A DNA stretch of 38,385 bases, from assembly GCF_014656195.1 (NCBI RefSeq), contig NZ_BNBY01000051.1, positions 1 through 38,385 on the forward strand, in the 5' to 3' direction. This DNA comes from Kitasatospora xanthocidica (GTDB taxonomy: Bacteria > Actinomycetota > Actinomycetes > Streptomycetales > Streptomycetaceae). The notes below the pieces were generated by a model. That model made no database searches and was not told the origin of the DNA. It was given only the letters and a program-made list of their open reading frames with translations. Of the stretch, positions 31,117 to 38,209 are shown one piece after another. A program made the position numbers and the translations under genes. Within the stretch, counting starts at the first letter, position 1; each line of letters starts with the position of its first letter.

Positions 31117-31155
31117 CGGAAGGGCCCGCGTCCCCGCCGGACGCGGGCCCTTCCG
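31117..31155 (+). terminator. Terminator after the glutamate dehydrogenase gene
   Basis: A 17-bp perfect stem (31117-31133 with 31139-31155) encloses a 5-nt loop, ccgcc. It starts 13 nt after the stop codon and is very stable. Confidence 0.92.
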
Positions 31156-31250
31156 CGTGCCCGGCTGTTCCCGGCTCCGGAAATGGATTGTGGGTCGTGA
31201 GCGGGCGTTCGCTACGGTGACCCTCGAACGATCAAGTGGGGGTTTAGGAC

Positions 31251-32096
31251 ATGGGGAAGAACCGAGCCTCGGTCCGCGCGGTGGGCGTGGGCATCTCGGT
31301 GGCACTGCTGGTCGCCGGGGCGGCGGCCTGCACGTCGGACGACAAGAAGGACACGGCGAAGGGCGACACCGCGGCGGCGGCCCAGACGGGCGCGCCCTCC
31401 GCGGCGCCCACGACGAAGGGGCCGGAGGCCTTCGCGGCGGCCGGCTACCGCGGCCTCAAGCCGGGCATGGCGAAGGACGCGGGCCTGGCCACCGGCGCGC
31501 TGGAGACCGCGCCGGTCTCGCTGCTCGACGGCTGCACCGACTTCGTCTACAAGGGCGGCCCGGCACCCGACCAGGCCCGGATGACGGCCGAGGCGGCCAC
31601 CGAGGCCCGCTACAAGGACCTCAACGCCAAGGCGGACGCGGCCACCGGCAAGGCGCCCGCCCCGGCGGGCTCGGTGGGGCCGAACACCTCCGCGAAGGGC
31701 GCTGCGGACGCCGCCGCCGGCTCGGCCGCCGCGGCGGCGAACTCGGCCGCCAACGCCAAGCTGATCGCGGACGCCACACAGTCGCTGGTCGACCAGATGG
31801 TGGCCCGGGAGACCAAGGAGAAGGCGTACCTCGCCACCGGCCGGGTCTCCTTCGCCGCGGCCGGCCTGCGCGAGCTGGTCGCCCCGGCCGAGGCGCGGAC
31901 GGCCGAGGGCATCGGCGCCGGCACCACCCTGGAGGCCCTGCAGCAGGCCTACGGCGCCAAGGGCCTGCAGCTCGCCAAGAGCGGCAAGTACGTGTTCCCG
32001 GTGGACGGTCAGCAGGGCTGGCAGTACGAGTTCACCATGGACGGCGGCAAGGTCGCCGGGATGGCCGTGGTCAACCGCGACCTCAAGTGCGTCTGA
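31251..32096 (+). CDS. Putative secreted lipoprotein
   Basis: The 281-residue protein has a lipoprotein signal peptide (basic start MGKNRASVR, hydrophobic core, lipobox AAAC with Cys27). A Lys/Asp/Thr/Ala-rich linker follows, then a domain with GYRGLKPGMAKDAGLATGA and a single later cysteine pair (DGCTDFVYKGG and the terminal LKCV) that could form a disulfide. A long Ala-rich central section looks like a coiled or flexible spacer. There is no recognised enzymatic domain. It sits outside the membrane, anchored by lipid. It is a single-gene unit between two strong terminators. Confidence 0.85.
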   Translation: MGKNRASVRAVGVGISVALLVAGAAACTSDDKKDTAKGDTAAAAQTGAPSAAPTTKGPEAFAAAGYRGLKPGMAKDAGLATGALETAPVSLLDGCTDFVYKGGPAPDQARMTAEAATEARYKDLNAKADAATGKAPAPAGSVGPNTSAKGAADAAAGSAAAAANSAANAKLIADATQSLVDQMVARETKEKAYLATGRVSFAAAGLRELVAPAEARTAEGIGAGTTLEALQQAYGAKGLQLAKSGKYVFPVDGQQGWQYEFTMDGGKVAGMAVVNRDLKCV

Positions 32097-32117
32097 CCGG
32101 CTGACCGACGGACCGGC
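32094..32117 (+). repeat. 8-bp tandem repeat from the lipoprotein stop codon
   Basis: The three units are tgaccggc (32094-32101), tgaccgac (32102-32109) and ggaccggc (32110-32117). The first TGA is the gene's stop and the second is an in-register copy. Confidence 0.65.
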
Positions 32118-32121
32118 CGGT

Positions 32122-32159
32122 GGAGGGCCCCGACGAACCACCGTTCGTCGGGGCCCTCC
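32122..32159. terminator. Terminator after the lipoprotein gene
   Basis: A 17-bp perfect stem (32122-32138 with 32143-32159, ggagggccccgacgaac) has a 4-nt loop. It lies 25 nt after the lipoprotein stop and 17 nt before the end of the convergent HTH gene, so it may serve both. Confidence 0.93.
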
Positions 32160-32175
32160 GACGTGATCCGCCGCC

Positions 32176-33036
32176 TCAGAAGCCGGGCGCCACGGTGAGG
32201 GGACCGCGCCCGCGCAGCCCCGCGCGGGCGCGGGCGACACCGCCGGGGGTGGCGGCCGCACCGGTGCCGACCGCGACGGTTCTGGCGCCGAGGCCCGCAC
32301 AGGGGCGGCAGATGCCGGGGCGAGGCACCGGGTCGTGGCACCTGGCGCACTCGGGGGAGGAGGCTGGCCGGGGTGGCGGGGCCGACGGCACGGGCGGCAT
32401 CTTGCGTTGGAGGCGGTCGCGGAGGATCCCGGCCGGCGAGTGCAGGGGCGAAGGCAGACCGGGGATCAGCGCCTCGGTCAACTCGGCCGTGGTACTGCCG
32501 CGTTCCAGCCACTGGGCGACGAGCGGCGCCAGTTGCAGGGCCTCGGCCTCGCCGAGGCGCAGACGGGGTTCGGGCCGGACCGCGCGGAAGAGCACGGCCA
32601 CCGCCCTGCGGGTCTGCTCGTCCGCTCGCGTCAACTGGGCGGGGAGGTTGGGTACTTCTCCCGGGTTCTTTACTACTTGGCTGTCAGGAGGACCGGTCTC
32701 GGGCTCACCGGGGTCCGAGGGCCGGTCACTCGGTGACTCCGGCCGCTGCGGAGTGTCGTACACGTGCACATCGGTACGGAGCGTGCCGTCGGGCAGCCGG
32801 ACCGTCTCGACCCGGTAGTACCCGGCTTCCTTGAGCTCGTTGAGCGCCCGGCGAACGGCGCCCCGCCCCTGCGGGCTGCTGTCGGCCATGTGCCGCCCGT
32901 CCTCGCGCCAGCCGTCGGGGCGGGAGAGGAGATCGGCCAGGAGGCCTCGGGCGGTGTAGCTGAGGCGACGGTCCTGGAGAAGGCCGTTCGGAAGTACGGT
33001 GAAACAGCGCGCGTGAGCGCTACGATGAATCTGCAT
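32176..33036 (-). CDS. Helix-turn-helix protein with C-terminal zinc ribbon
   Basis: The 286-residue protein opens with a winged-helix domain (residues about 10-95; FTVLPNGLLQDRRLSYTARG and GRGAVRRALNELKEAGYYRV), of the HTH_36 type shared with plasmid replication initiators and regulators. The middle is Pro/Ser-rich with a helical segment (ALQLAPLVAQWLERG). Near the C-terminus four cysteines, CARCHDPVPRPGICRPC, suggest a zinc ribbon. A DNA-binding role is likely; the target is unknown. The ATG at 33036 is chosen (GGAG 11 nt upstream) rather than an upstream start at 33081 that would cross a strong hairpin. It marks the start of the accessory region. Confidence 0.8.
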   Translation of the reverse strand: MQIHRSAHARCFTVLPNGLLQDRRLSYTARGLLADLLSRPDGWREDGRHMADSSPQGRGAVRRALNELKEAGYYRVETVRLPDGTLRTDVHVYDTPQRPESPSDRPSDPGEPETGPPDSQVVKNPGEVPNLPAQLTRADEQTRRAVAVLFRAVRPEPRLRLGEAEALQLAPLVAQWLERGSTTAELTEALIPGLPSPLHSPAGILRDRLQRKMPPVPSAPPPRPASSPECARCHDPVPRPGICRPCAGLGARTVAVGTGAAATPGGVARARAGLRGRGPLTVAPGF

Positions 33037-33059
33037 TGGGAGTTGCTGCTCCTGGTGCC

Positions 33060-33092
33060 AGACCCCGGGGTGCTCTAACACCGCCGGGGTCT
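33060..33092 (-). promoter_or_regulatory. Leader hairpin upstream of the HTH gene
   Basis: AGACCCCGG (33060-33068) pairs with CCGGGGTCT (33084-33092), and GGTG/CACC continue the stem inside, around a CTCTAA loop. It lies 24 nt before the start codon in the 5' leader of the HTH gene and could act as an attenuator or translational control element. Confidence 0.6.
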
Positions 33093-33102
33093 TCTATGTT
33101 CT

Positions 33103-33131
33103 GTTGATGATGCGGAAAGTAGCACATCAAC
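33103..33131. promoter_or_regulatory. Inverted repeat in the HTH gene promoter region
   Basis: GTTGATG (33103-33109) and CATCAAC (33125-33131) form 7-bp arms 15 nt apart, just upstream of the leader hairpin. The spacing suits a regulator binding one DNA face. Autoregulation by the HTH protein is a guess. Confidence 0.4.
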
Positions 33132-33237
33132 TACGCGGAGTGCCAAGCGTTCGGGGAATCCGCAGCTGGGAGGGATAGACGACGGTGAGGTCTGCCTGAC
33201 GGCACCCGAAGCGATCCAGCGGTATGGCCGAAGATGG

Positions 33238-33705
33238 CTAGCGCACCACGGGGATTTCCCCGGAGCGCCAGTCGGCCAGCCGCTTGCGGATGTTCGACAC
33301 CATCGGCAGCCCGTCCGTCTCGGCCGGGGTGAACCACGCCACCTCGTGGGACTCGTCGGACACCCGCAACTTCCCACCAAGCGGGCGTCCGAGGAGGCAG
33401 ATCGAGAACTCCTGGCGGACCTCGCCATCGTCGTAGGCGAAGACGTGGCCGGGGTCGGTGTAGGTGCCGACGATCCCGGTGATCTCGATATCGATGCCGG
33501 TCTCCTCGCGCGTCTCGCGGACACCGCAGCCGGCGAGCGACTCACCGATGTCCATCTTGCCGCCGGGCAGGGCCCACATCCCGTTGTCGGTCCGGCGCTG
33601 GAGCAGAACGCGGCCCGCGCCGTCGACCACGACGACGGAAGCGGCCGGGACCAACGAGTTCGCCTTGGGGGCGTTCGGGTCGTCCTCGTAATCACGCCTG
33701 GGCAC
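33238..33705 (-). CDS. Nudix hydrolase
   Basis: The 155-residue enzyme has a full Nudix box from G49 to D72 (GKMDIGESLAGCGV then RETREETGID), with the metal-binding glutamates intact. Members hydrolyse nucleoside-diphosphate derivatives; the substrate here is not predictable. The GTG at 33705 is preferred because GGAGGTGG (33713-33720) lies just upstream; the longer reading from 33738 lacks this. The start lies 14 bp inside the end of the XRE regulator gene, so the two are coupled. This regulator-Nudix pairing recurs in streptomycetes. Confidence 0.92.
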   Translation of the reverse strand: MPRRDYEDDPNAPKANSLVPAASVVVVDGAGRVLLQRRTDNGMWALPGGKMDIGESLAGCGVRETREETGIDIEITGIVGTYTDPGHVFAYDDGEVRQEFSICLLGRPLGGKLRVSDESHEVAWFTPAETDGLPMVSNIRKRLADWRSGEIPVVR

Positions 33706-34459
33706 GATCCGCCACCTCCGCTGCCGGGACCGATACATCCCGCCCCTTCGCCCACAAGTCCTCGATGTGGCCCGCGAAGCGATCGAACACGCCGTCGTCC
33801 TGGGCCCGCCTGAGGTGCATCATCGGAGCGTCATGGCCGATCCTACCCGGCAGCAGCGGTGTGACGATCATGTCGTCATCGAAGCGGAAGACGCTGAGTG
33901 AGACGTGTGCAGTCTCGTATCGCGCCTCGATCGGCGTGTCCCGCAGCTTGGCCAGCTCGGACAGGGTGACCTCGATCCGGGTCGAAAGGCTCAGCGGCAC
34001 GCCCTCCTCCAGCTCCCGCTGGAGGGTGACCGGATGTCCGGGCTCACCAAGAATGAAGCGAACCTGGACGCCAGCCTCCGCTTTCTGCCGTAGCAGGCCG
34101 CCGAAGTTCGCGTGCTCCAGCCACAGGAAGTAGTTGGTGTACCCAGCGAACGTCATCTCCCGAGTCGCCCCCCTTATCAACTGACGCCACAGCGAAGCCG
34201 GCGCCGCCGACCGGTACGGGTACATCTGCACCAGCTCCCGATCTGGCCCTGACTTCACCAGTTGCCGTACGGATGGCCAGAGCACGGCTTCCTCCTCGCC
34301 AAGGGCCTGGCTGGCGGCTGAGCGATGTCGAGCATGGGGCTCGCGCGAGGGGTTCGCGAGCCACCGGTCGACGGTCTTGGGATCGACCCCGCACGCACGC
34401 GCGAGCCTGGACGAGGTCATGTTGGCACGGGCCATTGCGTCACGGAGCGGGCTGTTCAC
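33692..34459 (-). CDS. XRE family regulator with PLD-like (DUF5919-type) C-terminal domain
   Basis: The 255-residue protein has an N-terminal helix-turn-helix (residues about 5-45; LRDAMARANMTSSRLARACGVDPKTVDRWL). A C-terminal domain of about 170 residues resembles the fold used by phospholipase-D-like proteins (EAGVQVRFILGEPGHPV, VFRFDDDMIVTPLLPG). No HKD catalytic motif is visible, so it is probably a ligand sensor, not an enzyme. The GTG at 34459 has GGAAGG 7 nt upstream; a GTG at 34474 is the alternative. It is divergent from the ATPase gene across a repeat-rich promoter, probably its own operator. Confidence 0.88.
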   Translation of the reverse strand: MNSPLRDAMARANMTSSRLARACGVDPKTVDRWLANPSREPHARHRSAASQALGEEEAVLWPSVRQLVKSGPDRELVQMYPYRSAAPASLWRQLIRGATREMTFAGYTNYFLWLEHANFGGLLRQKAEAGVQVRFILGEPGHPVTLQRELEEGVPLSLSTRIEVTLSELAKLRDTPIEARYETAHVSLSVFRFDDDMIVTPLLPGRIGHDAPMMHLRRAQDDGVFDRFAGHIEDLWAKGRDVSVPAAEVADRAQA

Positions 34460-34478
34460 CGACCGACCTTCCACGTTA

Positions 34479-34545
34479 GGGACGTTTCAAGGTCTAGCAG
34501 CCAGACGTCCTGAACGTCCCGAAAACACGGTATGACGTCCCGTCA
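34479..34545. promoter_or_regulatory. GGGACGT/ACGTCCC operator array in a divergent promoter
   Basis: GGGACGT occurs at 34479-34485, and its complement ACGTCC(C) at 34505-34511 (ending T), 34514-34520 and 34535-34541. The last lies inside a perfect dyad TGACG-tcc-CGTCA (34533-34545). TATGAC (34531-34536) could be a -10 box for the plus-strand genes, so a bound regulator would cover it. The layout suggests binding of the adjacent XRE protein. Confidence 0.6.
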
Positions 34546-34616
34546 GAGTGCCCGACGATTCGAGCGTGACAGATGCGGCAGCCCTTCAGCTGCCTCCTCT
34601 CCCTTTCGAGGACCCC

Positions 34617-35045
34617 ATGCTCTCTGCCCACCGCCCCCGCACGTTCGCCGCTCGCCTGGACTCCTGCGTCGAATCCACGCCCCTGGCCCGGTACTTGATT
34701 CGCGCATACCTCTGTGCCCTGCCCACCGGCGACCGCTACCGAGACGTCGCCGAACTCCTCCTCGGCGAACTCTTCGCCAACGCCGTCCAGCACGCCGACG
34801 CCCCCGACGACCGTCTCATCGAGATCCGGTTCGCCGTCAGCGGCGACCTTCTCCGCCTCGAAGTCCACGACGCCGGGGTCGGGCGGCCCACCGTTCGCTC
34901 CACCTCCCTGGACGAGGAGTGCGGGCGCGGGCTGTTCCTCGTCAACGAGCTGGCCGAACGTTGGGGTTGCTGCCCCCGGGCCGGTGGCATCGGCAAGTTC
35001 GTCTGGGCGCTGGTCGCCCCCGCCCCCGCCCTCCTCGCCGCCTGA
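34617..35045 (+). CDS. RsbW-like ATP-binding protein
   Basis: The 142-residue single-domain protein has a GHKL ATPase fold: N box ELLLGELFANAVQHA (N55), G1 box HDAGVG (D85) and G2 box CGRGLFLV. Proteins of this type act as anti-sigma factor kinases or are orphan relatives, which are very numerous in Streptomyces. No sigma or anti-anti-sigma partner is adjacent. The ATG at 34617 has CGAGGA close upstream; GTG codons at 34548 and 34566 are alternatives, and the first would make a nearly leaderless transcript from TATGAC at 34531. It heads the plus-strand part of the accessory module. Confidence 0.85.
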   Translation: MLSAHRPRTFAARLDSCVESTPLARYLIRAYLCALPTGDRYRDVAELLLGELFANAVQHADAPDDRLIEIRFAVSGDLLRLEVHDAGVGRPTVRSTSLDEECGRGLFLVNELAERWGCCPRAGGIGKFVWALVAPAPALLAA

Positions 35046-35059
35046 AAGCGCCCCCGCCG

Positions 35060-35617
35060 ATGCTGCCTTCCCTCCCCACCCTCGCCCGGCACGCCCTCGA
35101 CCGTGGCCACACCCCCGCCGAGACCTACGCGATCCTGGCCCGCCGCTCCGGTGAACCGCTCCCCGCCGCCCGCGCCGTCTGCCTCGCCCTCGACATCCCC
35201 CTTGCCGAGGCCACCATCCGCCTCAACGACTGCTACGACGCCCTCCTCGCCGATCCCCGCCCCGGTACCGAGAACGACACCGGCGAACTCCTCGAAGCCC
35301 TCGGCGTCTTCGACGTCCCCAAGGCCCTCACCGCCACCGACCTCGCCGTCATCGACCTCTTCCTCGCCGCGATCGACGCCATGGGCGGCATCCGCGCCGG
35401 CCATCAGCACGGCCTCACCCGCTGGTTCACCACCGGCAACCTCACCACCGCCTACCTTTCCCTCACCGCCGCCGACCCCCGACCCACCACCGGCGACCCG
35501 GCCACCTACTGGGCCACCCTCGTCACCGCTGGCGAACTCCTCGCCGCCGAACCCACCCCCGATCCCCGCATCAAACCCGCCCTCATCCACTGCCGCAGCC
35601 GCGCTGCCCGCCCGTAA
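35060..35617 (+). CDS. Hypothetical protein in the accessory module
   Basis: The 185-residue product is predicted mostly helical (LARHALDRGHTPAETYAILAR, LLEALGVFDVPKALTATDLAVIDLFLAAID). It has no signal peptide, membrane helix or motif that I recognise. The frame has clear streptomycete codon bias. It starts 14 nt after the ATPase stop and ends 77 nt before the HemB-like gene, so it is probably cotranscribed with both. The ATG at 35060 has only a weak ribosome site, consistent with coupling. The function is unknown. Confidence 0.75.
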   Translation: MLPSLPTLARHALDRGHTPAETYAILARRSGEPLPAARAVCLALDIPLAEATIRLNDCYDALLADPRPGTENDTGELLEALGVFDVPKALTATDLAVIDLFLAAIDAMGGIRAGHQHGLTRWFTTGNLTTAYLSLTAADPRPTTGDPATYWATLVTAGELLAAEPTPDPRIKPALIHCRSRAARP

Positions 35618-35694
35618 GTACCAGAAGCCGACCCCGCCGACTTCCTGTGCAGCACACCCGCCCGGCACCACGCGCCATGGACCGAGAGGACGAG

Positions 35695-36663
35695 ATGACC
35701 ACCACCCAGTACGCCGCCGCCCACTCCACCACCGCCCGGCTCCACGGCCGCCCGGCCGTCCGCAGCTTCCTGGAGGGCCCCGAGCTGACGGCGGCCGACT
35801 TGAGCATGGTCCTGCTGGTCCGCGAGGACAGGGAGGACGCCGACCGGCCGATGCCGACCGTCACCGTCACCGAGATCCCGCAGACCGTGCGGGACCTGAC
35901 TGCTGTCGGCATCCGCTCGGTGAAGGTGTTCGCCAACAGCCTGCACCGCGATCAGCAGGCCGGGGGCGCCATCGCGCCGGACAGCCTTATGGTGCGGGCC
36001 ATCCACGCTGCCAAGGACACCGAGCCTGGCATGGCGGTGATGACCGAGAACTGCCTGTGCGGCCACACCGACACCGGCGAATGCCACCTGCCCGTGAACG
36101 GTCGGATCGACCTCGGCGCGACAGCCGCGCTGACCGCCGCCCAGGCCGTCATCCAGGCCAGGGCCGGCGCCGACATCGTCGGCCCTGCGGCGATGACCCG
36201 GGGCACGACCTGGACCGTTCGCCAAGCTCTGGACGAGGCCGGTCACCGCGACGTGGCGACCATGCCGCACCTGATCTTCGACTCCGCCCTCTACGAGGGC
36301 TACCGCACCACCATGCGGGCCGCCCCCGCCTCCGGCGCCCGCCGCCCGTTCCAGATCAGCCCCCGCAGCCCGGAGAGCGCCGTGGACACCGGCCTCGCGT
36401 TTCTCGGCGAAGGGGCGGACATGCTGCTGCTGGAGCCCGGGATGCTGTCGGTGGACATCCTCACGGCGCTCAAGCGCCGCACCTCGGCGCCGCTGATGCC
36501 GTTCTCCGTCTCCGGCGAGTACACGCGCCTCGCGCCGCTCGACCCGGCCACCGGGAAGCGGGATCTCCGCCCGCTGGCGGAGTTGTTCACCATGCTCAAG
36601 CGAGCCGGGGCCGAGCGGATCATCACCTACGCGGCCCTGGACCTGGCCCGCCTTTGCGCCTAA
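35695..36663 (+). CDS. HemB-like protein lacking both catalytic lysines
   Basis: The 322-residue protein aligns over its length with porphobilinogen synthase (HemB, about 324 residues). It keeps the zinc cysteines C120, C122 and C130 (CLCGHTDTGECH), AGADIVGP, and SVSGEYTRL near residue 272, plus the C-terminal KRAGAERIITYAA. Both Schiff-base lysines of HemB are absent by my alignment. The SAKFAS site reads LIFDSAL (Lys to I194). The MVKPA site reads LLLEPGM (Lys to E247). Normal condensation of two aminolevulinate molecules is therefore unlikely. The ATG at 35695 has GAGAGGA upstream. Its stop overlaps the convergent HemC-like stop by 4 bp. Either a new reaction or a non-catalytic role is possible. 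Confidence 0.88.
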   Translation: MTTTQYAAAHSTTARLHGRPAVRSFLEGPELTAADLSMVLLVREDREDADRPMPTVTVTEIPQTVRDLTAVGIRSVKVFANSLHRDQQAGGAIAPDSLMVRAIHAAKDTEPGMAVMTENCLCGHTDTGECHLPVNGRIDLGATAALTAAQAVIQARAGADIVGPAAMTRGTTWTVRQALDEAGHRDVATMPHLIFDSALYEGYRTTMRAAPASGARRPFQISPRSPESAVDTGLAFLGEGADMLLLEPGMLSVDILTALKRRTSAPLMPFSVSGEYTRLAPLDPATGKRDLRPLAELFTMLKRAGAERIITYAALDLARLCA

Positions 36664-37586
36664 GCGGCGATCCGGGCCTCCGCCAGGATGCCCTCCGCGC
36701 CTTGGTCCAGCAGGAGGTCGGCCACCTGCACGCCCAGCTTCTCCGGCTCGCACAGCGGGCCGGAGAAGCTGGCCTCCACTTGCCGCCTGCCGTCCACGGA
36801 GGTGACCTGCCCGTGCAACGTCAGCATCTCGCCGTCGGCCCTGCCGAGCGCACCGACCGGCACCGAGCACCCGCCGTGGAGCTCGGCCAGCATCGCCCGC
36901 TCGGCCCGCACCTCGGCGTCCGTCACCGGGTCGCCGGTTCCGGCCAGGATCCGACGGGCCAGCTCGTTGTCCTCCCTGATCTGGATGCCCAGCGCGCCCT
37001 GGCCGGGCGATGGGGGGAACTGCTCGATCGGCAGGATCTCGCTGATCTCCTCGCCGCGGCCGAGCCGCTTGATCCCGGCAGCGGCCAGCACCACGGCGTC
37101 CAACTGCTGTGTCTTGAGCTTGCAGAGCCTGGTCGGCACGTTCCCCCGGATCTCCACCGGTACCAGGTCCGGGCGAACGTGCAACAGCTGGGCGATCCGG
37201 CGCGACGCCGACGTGCCGATCCTTCCGCCGAGCGGGAGGCCGGCCAGCGTCGAACCGCACAGCGCGTCGTGCACGTCCGCGCGAGTAGGCGGGGGCAACA
37301 GGATCAGGCCGGGCGGGTTCGCGGTCGGCAGGTCCTTGAGCGAATGCACGATCACGTCGACCTCGCCGGACACCAGCGCGTTCACCTGGTTCACGGAGAA
37401 CGCTGAGCCGCCGCCGCGCTCCGACACATCCCTGAGAGCCGACCTCCGGTCCTGGTCACCGGCTTCCGTGATCACTCGCTGCCGGAAGGCCACGTCGGGG
37501 CAGCGCTCCCACAGCGGCGCCAGAAACTCCCTGACCTGGGCCCGCGCCAGGTGACTGGCCCGCGACCCCACTACCAGTGTTCTCAT
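36660..37586 (-). CDS. HemC-like hydroxymethylbilane synthase homologue
   Basis: The 308-residue protein matches porphobilinogen deaminase in length. It keeps the N-terminal GSRASHLA (R9), catalytic aspartate D85 (VHSLKDLPT), arginines of TSASRRIAQL and IRGNVPTRL, and the cysteine that carries the dipyrromethane cofactor, C240 (HGGCSVP). The E. coli loop GGKGLFVKELE reads GGGSAFSVNQV here, so both loop lysines (K55 and K59 in E. coli numbering) are missing. It is probably a second, specialised copy and not the housekeeping hemC. GGGAG lies 8 nt before the ATG at 37586. It converges tail to tail with the HemB-like gene. Confidence 0.88.
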   Translation of the reverse strand: MRTLVVGSRASHLARAQVREFLAPLWERCPDVAFRQRVITEAGDQDRRSALRDVSERGGGSAFSVNQVNALVSGEVDVIVHSLKDLPTANPPGLILLPPPTRADVHDALCGSTLAGLPLGGRIGTSASRRIAQLLHVRPDLVPVEIRGNVPTRLCKLKTQQLDAVVLAAAGIKRLGRGEEISEILPIEQFPPSPGQGALGIQIREDNELARRILAGTGDPVTDAEVRAERAMLAELHGGCSVPVGALGRADGEMLTLHGQVTSVDGRRQVEASFSGPLCEPEKLGVQVADLLLDQGAEGILAEARIAA

Positions 37587-37646
37587 ACGCCAACTCCCAG
37601 TATCTGGCGAGATGTTGACCAGATGCTACCCGTATCGAACACACCC

Positions 37647-37671
37647 GGATTCCGACGTTTTGTCGGAATCC
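37647..37671. promoter_or_regulatory. 25-bp inverted repeat upstream of the HemC-like gene
   Basis: A perfect 10-bp arm pair, GGATTCCGAC (37647-37656) and GTCGGAATCC (37662-37671), encloses GTTTT. It lies 61 bp before the HemC-like start on the minus strand and abuts the truncated methyltransferase frame. It could be an operator, or a junction scar. Confidence 0.6.
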
Positions 37672-37674
37672 TGA

Positions 37675-38091
37675 AAGGAGCTGGCCCGTGCCCTCCGGCC
37701 TGACGGTGTACTCATCGCCTCCACCAACAGCAACACCGACAAGCAGGAGCTGGACCAGCTCTGGGCCAGAGCTGCAGGAGACGTCCTCGGGATTCCCGAG
37801 GGACCGGCGCGGGTCTCACTCGGCTCGCGCTTCTCCCTGGAGAAAGCCCACGCCTACCTTGGGTCGGCGTTCATGGACATTCGGGTCCGGGAACTGCCCG
37901 GCACCATCGAGATCAACGACCCCGCGCCAATCGTCGCCTACCTTGCTTCCTACGCGGCGTGGGCTGACCAATGCGGCGTCCCCTTCCCCGAGACCGTCAG
38001 CCGGGCAGCCGAGATCGCTGCCGCCACGATCGAGGCCGAGGGATCATTCAAGATCACGTGCCTTGGCGGCATCCTGATCCGCCGTCTCTGA
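37675..38091 (+). pseudogene. 5'-truncated SAM-dependent methyltransferase remnant
   Basis: The frame opens right after a TGA (37672-37674) and reads KELARALRPDGVLIASTNSN and on to SFKITCLGGILIRRL. This is the C-terminal half of a class I methyltransferase: the post-motif strand ALRPDGVLI, the substrate segment, and the typical end FKITCLGG. The SAM-binding N-terminal half (GxGxG motif) is absent, and the frame upstream is closed. The ATG at 37873 could give 72 residues but no functional enzyme. A GTG at 37688 with AAGGAG upstream is in another frame and is probably chance. It looks like the residue of a gene cut by insertion or recombination near 37672. Confidence 0.78.
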
Positions 38092-38139
38092 CATCTAATT
38101 CGGCGGCTCTCGTCCTCGTTGGTCGAATCGTTCCGTATT

Positions 38140-38174
38140 GGGCTGGCCTTCGAGATCATCTCGAAGGCCAGCCC
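38140..38174. terminator. Terminator-like hairpin
   Basis: GGGCTGGCCTTCGAG (38140-38154) pairs perfectly with CTCGAAGGCCAGCCC (38160-38174) around a 5-nt loop. It lies 48 nt after the methyltransferase remnant stop and was probably that gene's terminator. Confidence 0.85.
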
Positions 38175-38209
38175 TACGTTTCCGCGCTGGCATTCCCCAT
38201 GGCGGCCAG

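Noticed and set aside
26059..31305. A 1748-codon open frame on the minus strand opposite the glutamate dehydrogenase gene
   Set aside because: It mirrors the plus-strand gene, has no recognisable domains, and is the normal by-product of very high GC at third codon positions.
35695..36663. Calling the gene housekeeping hemB
   Set aside because: Both essential lysines are replaced by my alignment and the gene lies in an accessory region away from a heme operon.
37688..38077. A GTG start with a good AAGGAG site giving 129 residues
   Set aside because: The Ser/Pro/Arg-rich product is a shifted reading of the methyltransferase remnant. AAGGAG is simply the Lys-Glu codons of that frame.
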